64,000 nt of DNA from CAINVV01 sp963663675 (GTDB taxonomy: Bacteria; Bacteroidota; Bacteroidia; Bacteroidales; Prolixibacteraceae). The notes under the pieces are model-generated. The model saw only the letters and a program-made list of their open reading frames with translations, was not told the DNA's origin and made no database searches. The translations under genes were made by a program, and so were the position numbers. The stretch covers positions 2,480,001 to 2,544,000 of the forward strand of contig OY760498.1 in the NCBI GenBank assembly GCA_963663675.1, given 5' to 3'. Positions 1 through 8,687 of the stretch are shown piece after piece (position 1 is the stretch's first letter; each line of letters starts with the position of its first letter).

Positions 1-1278
1 GGTCAGGGCTGTGGCAAGACACGGAATTGGGATACCATTAGTGAATGCAGTTGCGACAACTCTTCTCCAGCCCTCCTGTGCTTTGGTGATAGTCTCGTTG
101 AAAAACTGATCCAGCAGCAAATGCTCCAGTCCCGGATTTTTATCGAAAGCTTCTTTAATCTTACCCAAAAAGACCGAACGTATAATGCAGCCACCTCTCC
201 ACATCAATGCAATGCCACCATTATTCAGGTTCCATTTGTACTCTTTGGCAGCCTCACCCATCAGGTCATAGCCCTGTGCATAGGAAATAATCTTTGCACC
301 GTACAAGGCATCTTTCAGGTCATTGAGAAATTGCTTACGATCGCCCGTAAATTTTTTGTCAGGTCCGTTGAGTACTTTGGAAGCCTTGGTTCTCAAATCC
401 TTTTGTGCAGACAGACACCTGGCAAATACTGATTCTCCAATTAAAGTCAGCGGAATTCCGAGATCCAGAGCTGATACCCCTGTCCATTTTCCGGTACCCT
501 TCTGTCCGGCGGTATCCAAAATTTTTTCTACAAGTGGTCCGCCGTCCTGGTCCTTGTATCCGAGGATATCACGGGTGATCTCAATCAGGTAACTGTCGAG
601 TTCTCCCTTGTTCCATTCGGCAAAAGTATCGTGCATCTCATCTGCAGTCATTCCGAGCAGCTCCTTCATAATCTGATAGGCTTCGCAAATAATCTGCATA
701 TCCCCATATTCAATACCGTTGTGAACCATTTTGACGAAGTGACCGGCACCATTTTCACCAACCCAGTCGCAACATGGCTCGCCATCTGCTTTGGCAGCTA
801 TCGACTGGAAGATATTCTTCACGGCTGGCCATGCGGCAGGTGATCCACCGGGCATCATGGATGGTCCAAGAAGGGCTCCTTCCTCACCACCGGAAACTCC
901 CGTACCAATAAAGAGCAATCCCTTGCTTTCTACATATTTAGTGCGGCGGATGGTATCAGGAAAATGAGAGTTTCCTCCATCAATGATAATATCTCCCGGC
1001 TCAAGATTAGGAATGATTTGTTCAATGAAATCATCAACAGGAGATCCTGCTTTTACGAGCATCATGACTTTGCGCGGACGCTCAAGATTTTTGCATAATT
1101 CTTCGATGCTGTGGCAACCGATGAAATTTTTACCTGCTCCCCTGCCATTGATAAATTTATCGACTTTGTCGACGGATCTGTTGAAAACTGCTACGGTAAA
1201 GCCTTTGCTTTCCATATTCAATACGAGGTTTTCCCCCATAACTGCCAAACCGATCAGCCCTATGTCTGCCTTTTTCAT
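1..1278 (-). CDS. gnd: 6-phosphogluconate dehydrogenase, decarboxylating (3' end outside window)
   Basis: Cytoplasmic enzyme of the oxidative pentose phosphate pathway: 6-phosphogluconate + NAD(P)+ to ribulose 5-phosphate + CO2. The reading frame starts with ATG at 1278 and runs open to the window edge (426 codons of a usual 470-480). The N-terminus MKKADIGLIGLAVMGENL carries the nucleotide-binding GLIGLAVMG loop followed by NRS. The catalytic segment GHFVKMVHNGIEYGDMQ, with the family's Lys and Glu, is intact. The C-terminal tail is not visible. It is the last gene seen of the leftward hexuronate operon, after the PdxB-like gene. That placement suggests gluconate or 6-phosphogluconate is an intermediate of this locus (inference). 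Confidence 0.96.
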   Translation of the reverse strand, partial: MKKADIGLIGLAVMGENLVLNMESKGFTVAVFNRSVDKVDKFINGRGAGKNFIGCHSIEELCKNLERPRKVMMLVKAGSPVDDFIEQIIPNLEPGDIIIDGGNSHFPDTIRRTKYVESKGLLFIGTGVSGGEEGALLGPSMMPGGSPAAWPAVKNIFQSIAAKADGEPCCDWVGENGAGHFVKMVHNGIEYGDMQIICEAYQIMKELLGMTADEMHDTFAEWNKGELDSYLIEITRDILGYKDQDGGPLVEKILDTAGQKGTGKWTGVSALDLGIPLTLIGESVFARCLSAQKDLRTKASKVLNGPDKKFTGDRKQFLNDLKDALYGAKIISYAQGYDLMGEAAKEYKWNLNNGGIALMWRGGCIIRSVFLGKIKEAFDKNPGLEHLLLDQFFNETITKAQEGWRRVVATAFTNGIPIPCLATALT

Positions 1279-1371
1279 GTTTTAATAATATTAAAATTTA
1301 TATTGTATATAATTGTAAATCAAATAATTAAGCATTTAAATTAAACTTTATATAAATAACTCATCGACCAA

Positions 1372-1413
1372 TCTCATAATTCATATCTCATAACTCATAT
1401 CTCATCTCTCATC
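1372..1413. repeat. Heptamer repeat array (TCTYATN type), six units
   Basis: Six in-register 7-mers (TCTCATA, ATTCATA, TCTCATA, ACTCATA, TCTCATC, TCTCATC) end one base before the stop codon of the PdxB-like gene. They belong to the dispersed heptamer family described in the findings. The rest of the gap up to gnd is AT-rich and shows nothing else. Confidence 0.75.
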
Positions 1414-1414
1414 T

Positions 1415-2536
1415 CTACAATTTAAATCCTATTTTCTTCAATTTGTCAATGACTTTGGCATTGTTGAATTTACCAGCAACCGAATATGCCGGAAATTCTC
1501 TGCGAACCGGGTAATCACCGCGCTGTTTTTCAAATGTTTCCAAGCTTGATCTCAGGCGTTTATCATCCTCTCTGATATCATAAGTTGCCAGGATAGCCTC
1601 TGAAATGATCTGTTCATTTGTTTTATTGGTGCCATCGATCAGAATTTCCGGATTGGCTGGTTTCTCAACACCGGTTGCTTTCCAGTTTTTTGCACCCAGG
1701 CCGAGAAAACGGCTTACTGCCTGAACGCTCATTTCAGTTCCCTTCGCCTTGCCATCCCTTGAGTACCCGGCGATGTGCGGAGTAGCCAGATCAATCAGTC
1801 CCAGCAATTCAGGATCCGGTTCGGGCTCATTTTCCCAGCAATCCACTACTGCACCCGAGACCAGGTTATTTTGAATAGCCTTCTTCAGAGCTGCCCCATT
1901 CACAACTTCACCCCTGCAACTGTTTATAAATAAAGGCTTACGCAACATACGGGAATAAAAATCATCATCAGCCATGTAATATGTCGCATCAACGCCATCC
2001 ATGTTCAATGGTACATGTAACGTGATGATATCAGCTTCTTCCAGTATTTTTCCTATGCCGACAAATCCTCTTTCACCTTCTGCCCTGGCTCTTGGCGGGT
2101 CATTCAGCAAAACCCTCATTCCAAGAACATTGGCAAGTGCAGCAACTTTTGAACCGACATTCCCAACTCCTACAATACCAATCGTTTTGCCGGCAAGAGT
2201 CCATCCTTTTTTTTCAGCCATTACCATGATGGCGGAAGCAATGTATTGTTCCACGGATCTGGCATTGCATCCGGGAGCGTTTGTCCACCGTATTCCGACC
2301 ATGTCACAGTACGCTGTATCAATATGGTCGAAACCAATTGTTGCGGATGCAATAATTTTCACCGTAGATCCTGCAAGCAATTCTTCGTTGCAAATGGTCC
2401 TGGTACGGGTGATAATCGCATCAGCATCTTTGACCACACTCGCTGTGGTCTTCGATCCGGGCAGGTAAATTACCTCAGCATATGGCTCAAGCGCACCCTT
2501 TATATAGGGGATTTTGTCGTCGATGATGATCTTCAT
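1415..2536 (-). CDS. pdxB: 4-phosphoerythronate dehydrogenase PdxB-like (D-isomer 2-hydroxyacid dehydrogenase)
   Basis: Predicted cytoplasmic NAD-dependent dehydrogenase of 373 residues. In the PdxB family it oxidises 4-phospho-D-erythronate in vitamin B6 synthesis. Visible features are the Rossmann loop GIVGVGNVGSKV, the catalytic Arg in NSCRGEVV, the Glu in VDCWENEP and the His in ATPHIAGYS. A C-terminal extension of about 90 residues after the catalytic core fits PdxB better than plain lactate or glycerate dehydrogenases. It sits between a LarA-type epimerase and gnd in an operon for sugar acids. A different 2-hydroxyacid substrate made by that pathway is therefore a real alternative. Confidence 0.85.
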   Translation of the reverse strand: MKIIIDDKIPYIKGALEPYAEVIYLPGSKTTASVVKDADAIITRTRTICNEELLAGSTVKIIASATIGFDHIDTAYCDMVGIRWTNAPGCNARSVEQYIASAIMVMAEKKGWTLAGKTIGIVGVGNVGSKVAALANVLGMRVLLNDPPRARAEGERGFVGIGKILEEADIITLHVPLNMDGVDATYYMADDDFYSRMLRKPLFINSCRGEVVNGAALKKAIQNNLVSGAVVDCWENEPEPDPELLGLIDLATPHIAGYSRDGKAKGTEMSVQAVSRFLGLGAKNWKATGVEKPANPEILIDGTNKTNEQIISEAILATYDIREDDKRLRSSLETFEKQRGDYPVRREFPAYSVAGKFNNAKVIDKLKKIGFKL

Positions 2537-2557
2537 GTCAATAAAAACATTTTTGAA

Positions 2558-2655
2558 GAGATGAGAGATGAGACATAAGATTAATTTATTTGAAATTGAA
2601 TCAAAGTATCTAAATCTTTATCTCATGTCTCATCTCTTATATCTCATATCTCATA
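2558..2655. repeat. Facing heptamer arrays forming a predicted hairpin
   Basis: The left arm 2558-2585 reads GAGATGA GAGATGA GACATAA GATTAAT. The right arm 2621-2655 reads TCTCATG TCTCATC TCTTATA TCTCATA TCTCATA. The arms are complementary over about 18 bases with one mismatch and enclose about 35 nt. They fill the gap between the LarA-like gene, whose TAG stop lies at the repeat edge, and the PdxB-like gene. They could act as a processing, stability or attenuation element within the operon (inference). Confidence 0.7.
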
Positions 2656-2656
2656 T

Positions 2657-3946
2657 CTAATACTTGAATCTTTCCTTAAACGCCCAGAGTCCGAGTGCAG
2701 GATTGGAAATGTAAAAAATCTCTTCTCCGTCAGGCATCCTGTTGAAGCCATCCTTCAATTTTGCAGGATCATACTTCTTCATAACTTCACGAAGACTGGC
2801 ATAACTGAATCCTACACTTTCAATCTCTCCCCGGGTAAGGTTTTCAGGTCCCTCTCCCGGACAGTAGGTGATACTGAATCTCCCCTCAGATGAGCCATGG
2901 ATTAGGTGTGCAGCGGCACTCAGGTTGTTTCTGAGCTCTTCATTTTCATCACAGGCTTTCAACGTAGCAGGCGTTCCAAAATAACCATACTTCCGAATAA
3001 GCCGGTCTATTTCTTTGTCCTCCCCAAACTCGACAAGTGCCGGAGCCAGGATTATCAGATCGCCCCCGTCAGCAAGGGCCATTCGTGTACGGTAGATGGA
3101 TTTATTGCCCAGCCAGGTACTTTTGAACTCCGTCGGATCGAGATAGACTACCACTTTCTTCAATGGATTTTCCAGCATCTCGAAATTTATCTGAAGGGAC
3201 AGTTTTGCTGCAAGATCAAATACTTCAGAATCGTCGCCGATAAAAAGTCCCCGGGTCTTAATTTTCCCGTCTGACTTGTCCAGTCCAACAACGGTCTGAA
3301 CATAAACAATCTGCAGATCTTCAGTAAAATGTTCTGACGCATAATTGAATACTTTGCGAACAGGTGTATCGGCATGACCCATCATTCTTTCCATGCCGTA
3401 GGCTGCTCCGATGAAATGGCTCTTGTTGATTCCCTCCACACCACCGGTGCCAACGAAAATATTCTTGTTGTAATTGGCCATGCCTACCACTTCATGGGGA
3501 ACAACCTGACCGATAGACAGGATCAGGTCGAAATTACCTTCAATGAGCAGTTTGTTAACCTGTGCAGGCCAGGGGAAATTAACTGCCCCTTCTGAAACAT
3601 CCCGGACAAAAGCGGCCGGAACTTCGCCCAGTGTAACCACATCATTTCTCCAGTCGTGTTCCCTGATCAGGGAGGCAGGCATGGAGCCAAACATATGTGC
3701 TACCTGCTGTGGCGTCATCGGGGTATGTGTACCAAGAGCAGGCAAAACATCCGTCAGTGCCTCCCCGTAATATTGCCAGGCAAGTTCTGTCAGCTCGCCG
3801 GCCCGGCTTGGCAGTCTCGTATAATCAGGTGGTATGACCAACACCTTATCCCGTCCGCCAAGCCTTCTGAGTCCCTCAAACAAGCCTGTTTTAAGGTCTT
3901 CATTGGAGAGCTCGTGTTTTGCGGAACCAATTTTATAGTAAATCAT
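2657..3946 (-). CDS. LarA-family nickel-pincer 2-hydroxyacid racemase/epimerase
   Basis: 429-residue member of the lactate racemase (LarA, DUF2088) superfamily. These enzymes invert the alpha-hydroxy carbon of hydroxyacids with a nickel-pincer nucleotide cofactor bound to a Lys. The catalytic set has the spacing of L. plantarum LarA: His151, Lys161 (+10) and His177 (+26), matching H174/K184/H200. Also present are His74 in GTHTPM and the substrate motif PDYTRLP (Asp41, Arg44). No cofactor genes (larB, larC, larE) are in the window. It lies 25 bp downstream of the sugar kinase gene in the hexuronate operon. A sugar acid such as mannonate/gluconate is a more likely substrate than lactate (inference from context). 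Confidence 0.9.
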   Translation of the reverse strand: MIYYKIGSAKHELSNEDLKTGLFEGLRRLGGRDKVLVIPPDYTRLPSRAGELTELAWQYYGEALTDVLPALGTHTPMTPQQVAHMFGSMPASLIREHDWRNDVVTLGEVPAAFVRDVSEGAVNFPWPAQVNKLLIEGNFDLILSIGQVVPHEVVGMANYNKNIFVGTGGVEGINKSHFIGAAYGMERMMGHADTPVRKVFNYASEHFTEDLQIVYVQTVVGLDKSDGKIKTRGLFIGDDSEVFDLAAKLSLQINFEMLENPLKKVVVYLDPTEFKSTWLGNKSIYRTRMALADGGDLIILAPALVEFGEDKEIDRLIRKYGYFGTPATLKACDENEELRNNLSAAAHLIHGSSEGRFSITYCPGEGPENLTRGEIESVGFSYASLREVMKKYDPAKLKDGFNRMPDGEEIFYISNPALGLWAFKERFKY

Positions 3947-3971
3947 GACTATAATTTCAACTTATTACCTA

Positions 3972-5051
3972 TTATCTCTTTACCCGGGCATTTCCTTTCC
4001 AGATGCTCCAAACCATATCTTCATCAGCCGGCTGGGCATAATCTGACAGGAAAGTTGTTGCCAATGCACCTGATGCCCAGCCAAATTGGATCCATTTCTG
4101 CGGTTCCCACCCTTTCAGTATCCCGTAAAGCATGCCGCCAACGAAACCGTCACCACCGCCGATGCGATCAAGGACACTAATTTTTCTTGGCTCAACTACA
4201 TGCCATTCAGTACCTTCCAGCATAATGGCACCCCAAAGATGTTCATTGGTACTTATTACCTGGCGAAGTGTGGTGGCGAAAACCGTGGCATTGGGAAATT
4301 TCGCCTTTACCCGTTTGATCATCTCCTTGAAACCATCAATTTCAGAGGCTAATTGCTTTCCACCGGCTTCAGGACCCTGAATTCCAAGGCATAACTGAAA
4401 ATCCTCCTCATTTCCGATCAGGATATCGGCTACAGAGGCAATCTCTTCAAATATTGCACTCAGCTCAGTCTCTCTTCCTTTCCAGAAAGACGCACGGTAA
4501 TTGAGGTCGAAGGCAATCCTGGTTCCATATTTCTTTGCACTGCGGGCAAGTTCCAGGCAAAATTTGCTGGTTTCGGGAGACAATGCGCCGATTAGTCCGG
4601 AAAGATGGACGATCTGGACCCCTTCCTCTTTGAAAATCCGTTCAAGATCAAAATCCTTAACATTCAGGGTTCGGCCTACCTCCCCGGCACGGTCATTCTG
4701 AACCCGGGGTCCGCGTGTTCCAAAACCGCTGTCTGCAATATTGAATTGATGGCGATAGCCCCATGGATCTCCCTGTTCGACTTCTGGTCCTTCGAAAGTC
4801 ATTCCCCTGCTCAACAGGTTGCTTTTGATCAGTCTAGCGACAGGACTGTCTTTTACAAAGGTTGTAAGCACTTTTACAGGAAGACCGAGAAAAGAAGAGA
4901 TACTGGCCACATTGGTTTCAGCGCTGGTCGCCTGCATCTGGAAAAGGTCGCTGCTGTGAACAGGCTGGCCATTGACAGGAGTTATACGGACACCCATGCT
5001 GGTTGGAACCAACAGTGAAGTTTTGCAATTTTCTTTAATTTTTAAGCTCAT
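3972..5051 (-). CDS. PfkB-family sugar (acid) kinase, KdgK-like
   Basis: 359-residue ribokinase/PfkB-fold kinase, cytoplasmic. The C-terminal PfkB signature DRIGGGDGFVGG contains the catalytic Asp301 and the anion hole GGGD. The substrate-side FDLNYR motif (about 181-186) is typical of 2-keto-3-deoxygluconate kinases. The family prior is therefore KDG kinase. However, neither the dehydratase that makes KDG nor the KDPG aldolase that would use its product is in this locus, whereas gnd is. A gluconate-phosphorylating role is therefore a live alternative. It is co-directional with the SDR gene, 33 bp away, and with the LarA-like gene, 25 bp away. Confidence 0.85.
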   Translation of the reverse strand: MSLKIKENCKTSLLVPTSMGVRITPVNGQPVHSSDLFQMQATSAETNVASISSFLGLPVKVLTTFVKDSPVARLIKSNLLSRGMTFEGPEVEQGDPWGYRHQFNIADSGFGTRGPRVQNDRAGEVGRTLNVKDFDLERIFKEEGVQIVHLSGLIGALSPETSKFCLELARSAKKYGTRIAFDLNYRASFWKGRETELSAIFEEIASVADILIGNEEDFQLCLGIQGPEAGGKQLASEIDGFKEMIKRVKAKFPNATVFATTLRQVISTNEHLWGAIMLEGTEWHVVEPRKISVLDRIGGGDGFVGGMLYGILKGWEPQKWIQFGWASGALATTFLSDYAQPADEDMVWSIWKGNARVKR

Positions 5052-5084
5052 ATTGTATGAAATGAAAATGATACACCAAATTTT

Positions 5085-5936
5085 TTAAACACCGCTATAT
5101 GCATTGAAGCCACCATCGATCGGAATAACAATACCTGTAACGAAAGATGAAATATCCGATAAAAGAAACAGTGTGGCACCCTGCAGATCATCAGGATCTC
5201 CGAATTTCCCCATTGGAGTATTGGTGACTATTTTATTACCACGGGCAGAATAGCCTCCTGTAGCCTCATCCAACACAAGAAAACGGTTTTGATTCGTAAT
5301 GAAGAAACCCGGTGCTACAGCGTTTACGCGAATTCCCATTTTAGCCAGGTGAACTGCCAGCCATTCTGTGAAGTTATTGACAGAAGCTTTTGCAGCTGAG
5401 TAAGCAGGAATTTTGGTTAAAGGGTGATACGAATTCATGGAGGAAATATTCAGTACTGCACCTTTTTTGCTAACGAGCATGTCGCGTGTAAACACCATTG
5501 CAGGCAGAATTGTACCCTTGAAATTCAGCGCGAAAACCTTGTCAAATCCTTCCATCTGCAAGCCATAGAAAGTCTTGTCGAGATTCTCCAGGTCAGCTTC
5601 TTCCATCTGCTCAACCTGGGTGGTTGCCTGCGGAGAATTACCTCCGGCACCGTTAATAAGCAATTCTATCGGACCGAGTTTTTTGTTAATAATCGACCGT
5701 GCGGATTCAAGTGATTCTTTGTCTAGTACATTACCTTTTACACCAATACATGTAGCGTTGAATTCTTTGCTGATTTCATCAGCAACCTGCTGAGCCAGCT
5801 CTTCATTCAGGTCAACGATAGCCACCCTGGTACCTACCGATACCAGCGCCTTTACAAGTGAAATTCCAATCACCCCGGCCCCTCCGGTGATGACACACAC
5901 TTTACCGTTCAGGTCGTCAAAAGAAATTTTCTTCAT
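5085..5936 (-). CDS. SDR oxidoreductase, probable fructuronate reductase / mannonate oxidoreductase (UxuB-like)
   Basis: 283-residue classical short-chain dehydrogenase. It has the NAD(P)-binding motif TGGAGVIG (17-24), NGAGG (95-99), catalytic Ser165/Ser166 and the Tyr179-x3-Lys183 motif YSAAK. Asp42 after the second beta strand (AIVDLN) suggests NAD(H). In hexuronate loci this SDR group reduces D-fructuronate to D-mannonate, as proposed for the B. subtilis UxuB type. Here it follows the LacI regulator by 29 bp and would take the product of UxaC and UxaE. The substrate is inferred from context. Gluconate 5-dehydrogenase-like activity is the main alternative. Confidence 0.82.
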   Translation of the reverse strand: MKKISFDDLNGKVCVITGGAGVIGISLVKALVSVGTRVAIVDLNEELAQQVADEISKEFNATCIGVKGNVLDKESLESARSIINKKLGPIELLINGAGGNSPQATTQVEQMEEADLENLDKTFYGLQMEGFDKVFALNFKGTILPAMVFTRDMLVSKKGAVLNISSMNSYHPLTKIPAYSAAKASVNNFTEWLAVHLAKMGIRVNAVAPGFFITNQNRFLVLDEATGGYSARGNKIVTNTPMGKFGDPDDLQGATLFLLSDISSFVTGIVIPIDGGFNAYSGV

Positions 5937-5965
5937 CTGGAAATAATTTATGTCGTTCAGAAATA

Positions 5966-7015
5966 TTAAAATGCGTTATAAAAGTTTATGTTCTCCCTGG
6001 TAATCAAATCAATGGATGTATAGTTTTCTTTTTTTATTTTCTCTTTTTTAACCAGGAAATCAAAAAGCAGGTGAATAGCATTAAAACCCTGCAGTTCAGG
6101 CTTTTGACAAATTAAAAAATCGATTAATCCCTCTTTGAGCATTGCGATATTTTGCGGGATAAGGTCATAACCAACAATTTTTGGCTCGGCACACAATGAC
6201 TTAAAACAATCAACAGCCAAATGAACCTTTGAATTGGTTACAAACAGCCCCTTTACGTCACAGGCGTTTATCCCTAATACTCCCAAACGCCCTTCTATCT
6301 CCTCTCCATTACCTGAAACCTCCAGCTTGACAATGCGATGACTGCTGTTTTTTTCTACAAAATAGCGCAAGAAACCCTTTTCGCGCTGCTGAAGGTGGCT
6401 GGCATTATCCAGCTCCCTGGCAACATGAATCAACATTATCAGGCTATTTTCGGGAGTTCCCCAATCGAGTAGTTTGGCAGCAAGAAAGCCACTGTCGAAA
6501 GAACTCTGCGCTACAAAACTGATAGGATGAGCCTCCGGCAGGGCAGCATCAATGAATATATAAGGAATCTTTCTCTCATCAAGTTTTTGGGTCAGCTGCA
6601 ATGCTTCCCGTTTTGCCCAGGGAGCCAGCATGACTCCGTCGGGTGAAGACTGCAGCAATTTCTCAGCTTCAGCTGAAAAAGACGAAGAATCATCCATTTC
6701 AAAATTAAATTGCTGAATTTTCACACCATATGCCCTGATCTGACCCATGGCTTTGTCAACACCCATCTGTGGTTTTATCCAGTATGAATCTGCACTGACT
6801 GCTTTAGGCATAAGGGTCGCGAACACAATGCTTTTTTTGGAAGCCAGGCTGCTTGCCAGAAGATTCGGCCGATAATCCAGTTCGTCAATAATCTGCTGTA
6901 TCTTTGCCTTGGTATCAACGGATACCTCACCCCTCTTGTGCAGAACCCTGTCAACAGTTCCAATGGAAACACCTGCCTTGAGTGCGATATCTTTTATGCG
7001 GATGTTCTTTCTCAT
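5966..7015 (-). CDS. LacI-family transcriptional regulator of the hexuronate locus
   Basis: 349-residue regulator. The N-terminal LacI helix-turn-helix is clear (IRIKDIALKAGVSIGTVDRVL at about 5-25, hinge RPNLLASSLA). The recognition helix ends in DRVLHKRG rather than the usual SRVLN. The rest is a periplasmic-binding-protein-like effector domain. It is the first gene of the leftward operon and is divergent from uxaE. A palindrome in its own promoter and another before uxaE suggest that it controls both transcripts, with a hexuronate or derivative as inducer (inference). Confidence 0.9.
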   Translation of the reverse strand: MRKNIRIKDIALKAGVSIGTVDRVLHKRGEVSVDTKAKIQQIIDELDYRPNLLASSLASKKSIVFATLMPKAVSADSYWIKPQMGVDKAMGQIRAYGVKIQQFNFEMDDSSSFSAEAEKLLQSSPDGVMLAPWAKREALQLTQKLDERKIPYIFIDAALPEAHPISFVAQSSFDSGFLAAKLLDWGTPENSLIMLIHVARELDNASHLQQREKGFLRYFVEKNSSHRIVKLEVSGNGEEIEGRLGVLGINACDVKGLFVTNSKVHLAVDCFKSLCAEPKIVGYDLIPQNIAMLKEGLIDFLICQKPELQGFNAIHLLFDFLVKKEKIKKENYTSIDLITRENINFYNAF

Positions 7016-7034
7016 TTACATGATTAAATTGAAG

Positions 7035-7042
7035 CAAAACTA
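7035..7042 (-). promoter_or_regulatory. Bacteroidota -7 element for the regulator operon
   Basis: Read leftward the sequence is TAGTTTTG, a full match to TAnnTTTG, 20 bp upstream of the ATG at 7015. A TTCG that could serve as a weak -33 element lies inside the operator-like palindrome at 7059-7072, which would allow autoregulation. Confidence 0.6.
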
Positions 7043-7058
7043 ACTATTTTTTTGATAT

Positions 7059-7072
7059 CGTGTACGAACACG
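7059..7072. promoter_or_regulatory. LacI-type operator candidate 1
   Basis: CGTGTACGAACACG is a near-perfect palindrome with a central CG, as is usual for LacI-family operators. It overlaps the promoter region of the regulator gene and repeats with one change before uxaE. Confidence 0.75.
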
Positions 7073-7345
7073 GAAAAAATTTTTAACCTGATTGCAGATC
7101 TTGCTCGCATAAAATTACCGGATAAAAAAACAATCGTGAAACAGGAAATGACAAAATATAAAACAATGAAATCCTGTAACAGGACTCTATTACTCCGGTC
7201 AATTCATTATAAGCAAAAAAGGAAAAAATGGTTTGAAAAATCATTCGGGCGTTCCATTTAATAGGGAGGCAAAATATTGCTCCTCATCAGAATTTAGTTA
7301 AAAATACTTCAAATTAGAAGATGATTTTAAAATAATATTTACCTT

Positions 7346-7359
7346 CGTGAACGAACACG
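7346..7359. promoter_or_regulatory. LacI-type operator candidate 2
   Basis: CGTGAACGAACACG differs from candidate 1 at one base and ends 19 bp before the uxaE ATG. It overlaps TACCTTCG (7340-7347), a one-mismatch TAnnTTTG element. Binding here would block start or escape of the uxaE-uxaC-transporter transcript. The sequence between the two sites (7073-7345) holds no convincing gene. Confidence 0.75.
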
Positions 7360-7378
7360 GAACTTTTTTACACCAAAA

Positions 7379-8629
7379 ATGAGACTAGGAAAATACAGTT
7401 TTGGAATCGGCGACAGATTCACTCACCAGGGAGTCGCACAACTCAGGGCCCTGTTAAAAGCCAATAAAGGCGGTATTGAAGTGACACCGGTCTGGAACAA
7501 ATCCAACCGTGAGCACGGTTATGTACATACCCATCCGATTGATACGAGGAATGAAGCCGATGAGGCAGTAAAAACCTTGGGTTACAAAGGAAGTTATTGC
7601 GTCGATGCAGACCATATCAACCTGGGAAACGTTGAGAATTTCATCCATGCATCTGACTTTTTCACCATTGATGTAGCCGGAAAGATCGGTATGCCAGCCT
7701 CTCACAGCGAGACACAGGCATTTATCACTTCCTGCAGGGCGTACAAAGGATCCCTGTCAATTCCGAAAATTGCCCATCCATTTGTTGTGGACGATCAGTT
7801 GCTATCAGTAATTGCCGACAAATTTCTGACCGCCGTCACCGAAGCCGGAAATATCTACCGTTTTATTGCAGACCGCAAGGGAGCCGAAAATTTTGTCACC
7901 GAGATTTCAATGGATGAGGTGGAATCACCGCAATCTCCAGTCGAGCTGTTTTTTATACTCAGGATGATCTCCAACCTGGGAATTCCGGTGCAGACGATTG
8001 CACCCAAATTCACCGGAAGATTTAACAAAGGGGTTGACTATGTCGGAGATGTTGCAAAATTCGCCAGGGAGTTTGAAGAAGACATCCTGGTTATTGAGTA
8101 TGCCATCAAGGAATTCAATTTACCTGACAATCTGAAACTTAGCGTTCATTCAGGTTCAGATAAATTTTCTATCTATCCCGAAATACAACGAATTATCACC
8201 CTGCACAACAAAGGCATACACGTAAAAACTGCCGGCACCACCTGGCTGGAGGAGGTAATCGGACTGTCACTTGCCGGTGGAGAAGCCCTCGAAGCTGCGA
8301 AATCAATTTACATCCAGGCACTTAACCGTCAGGAAGAGTTGTGTGCTCCCTATGCCGATGTTATTGACATTGATCAGCGCCTGCTACCAGATTTAAAGGA
8401 AGTTACCTCCTGGAGCAGCGAGAAATTTGCCAATACGCTCCGCCATATTCCGGGTCATCCCGACTACAACCCAAGTTTCAGGCAGCTGATTCACGTTGGA
8501 TACAAAATCGCTGCTGAAATGGGCGATAGGTACACTCTCCTTCTTAAAACGCACAGTACCTTGATAGGATCATGCGTAGAGGAGAACTTATACGAACGTC
8601 ACCTTAAACGTCTTTTCAGACTCGATTGA
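7379..8629 (+). CDS. uxaE: Tagaturonate/fructuronate epimerase
   Basis: 416-residue protein recognised as UxaE, which interconverts D-tagaturonate and D-fructuronate so that galacturonate can join the glucuronate branch. The N-terminus has the family pattern (GIGDRFTHQG at about 10-19, then QLRALLKA). Metal-binding-type histidines recur along the barrel (for example HSGSDKFS and HVKTAGTTWLEE). The length is normal. The start is the first ATG after the operator, preceded by an A-rich stretch rather than a Shine-Dalgarno. First gene of the rightward operon, 58 bp before uxaC. Confidence 0.9.
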   Translation: MRLGKYSFGIGDRFTHQGVAQLRALLKANKGGIEVTPVWNKSNREHGYVHTHPIDTRNEADEAVKTLGYKGSYCVDADHINLGNVENFIHASDFFTIDVAGKIGMPASHSETQAFITSCRAYKGSLSIPKIAHPFVVDDQLLSVIADKFLTAVTEAGNIYRFIADRKGAENFVTEISMDEVESPQSPVELFFILRMISNLGIPVQTIAPKFTGRFNKGVDYVGDVAKFAREFEEDILVIEYAIKEFNLPDNLKLSVHSGSDKFSIYPEIQRIITLHNKGIHVKTAGTTWLEEVIGLSLAGGEALEAAKSIYIQALNRQEELCAPYADVIDIDQRLLPDLKEVTSWSSEKFANTLRHIPGHPDYNPSFRQLIHVGYKIAAEMGDRYTLLLKTHSTLIGSCVEENLYERHLKRLFRLD

Positions 8630-8687
8630 ACTTCCGGGAGTTTGAATTATTCCTTTTAAGACAAAGTTTCAACCAAATCACTTTGAA

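Noticed and set aside
2001..2468. 155-codon ORF on the plus strand inside the PdxB-like gene
   Set aside because: Shadow frame of a clear dehydrogenase gene.
7052..7261. 69-codon ORF between the divergent hexuronate operons
   Set aside because: It begins next to the operator, is lysine-rich without family features and has no promoter of its own.
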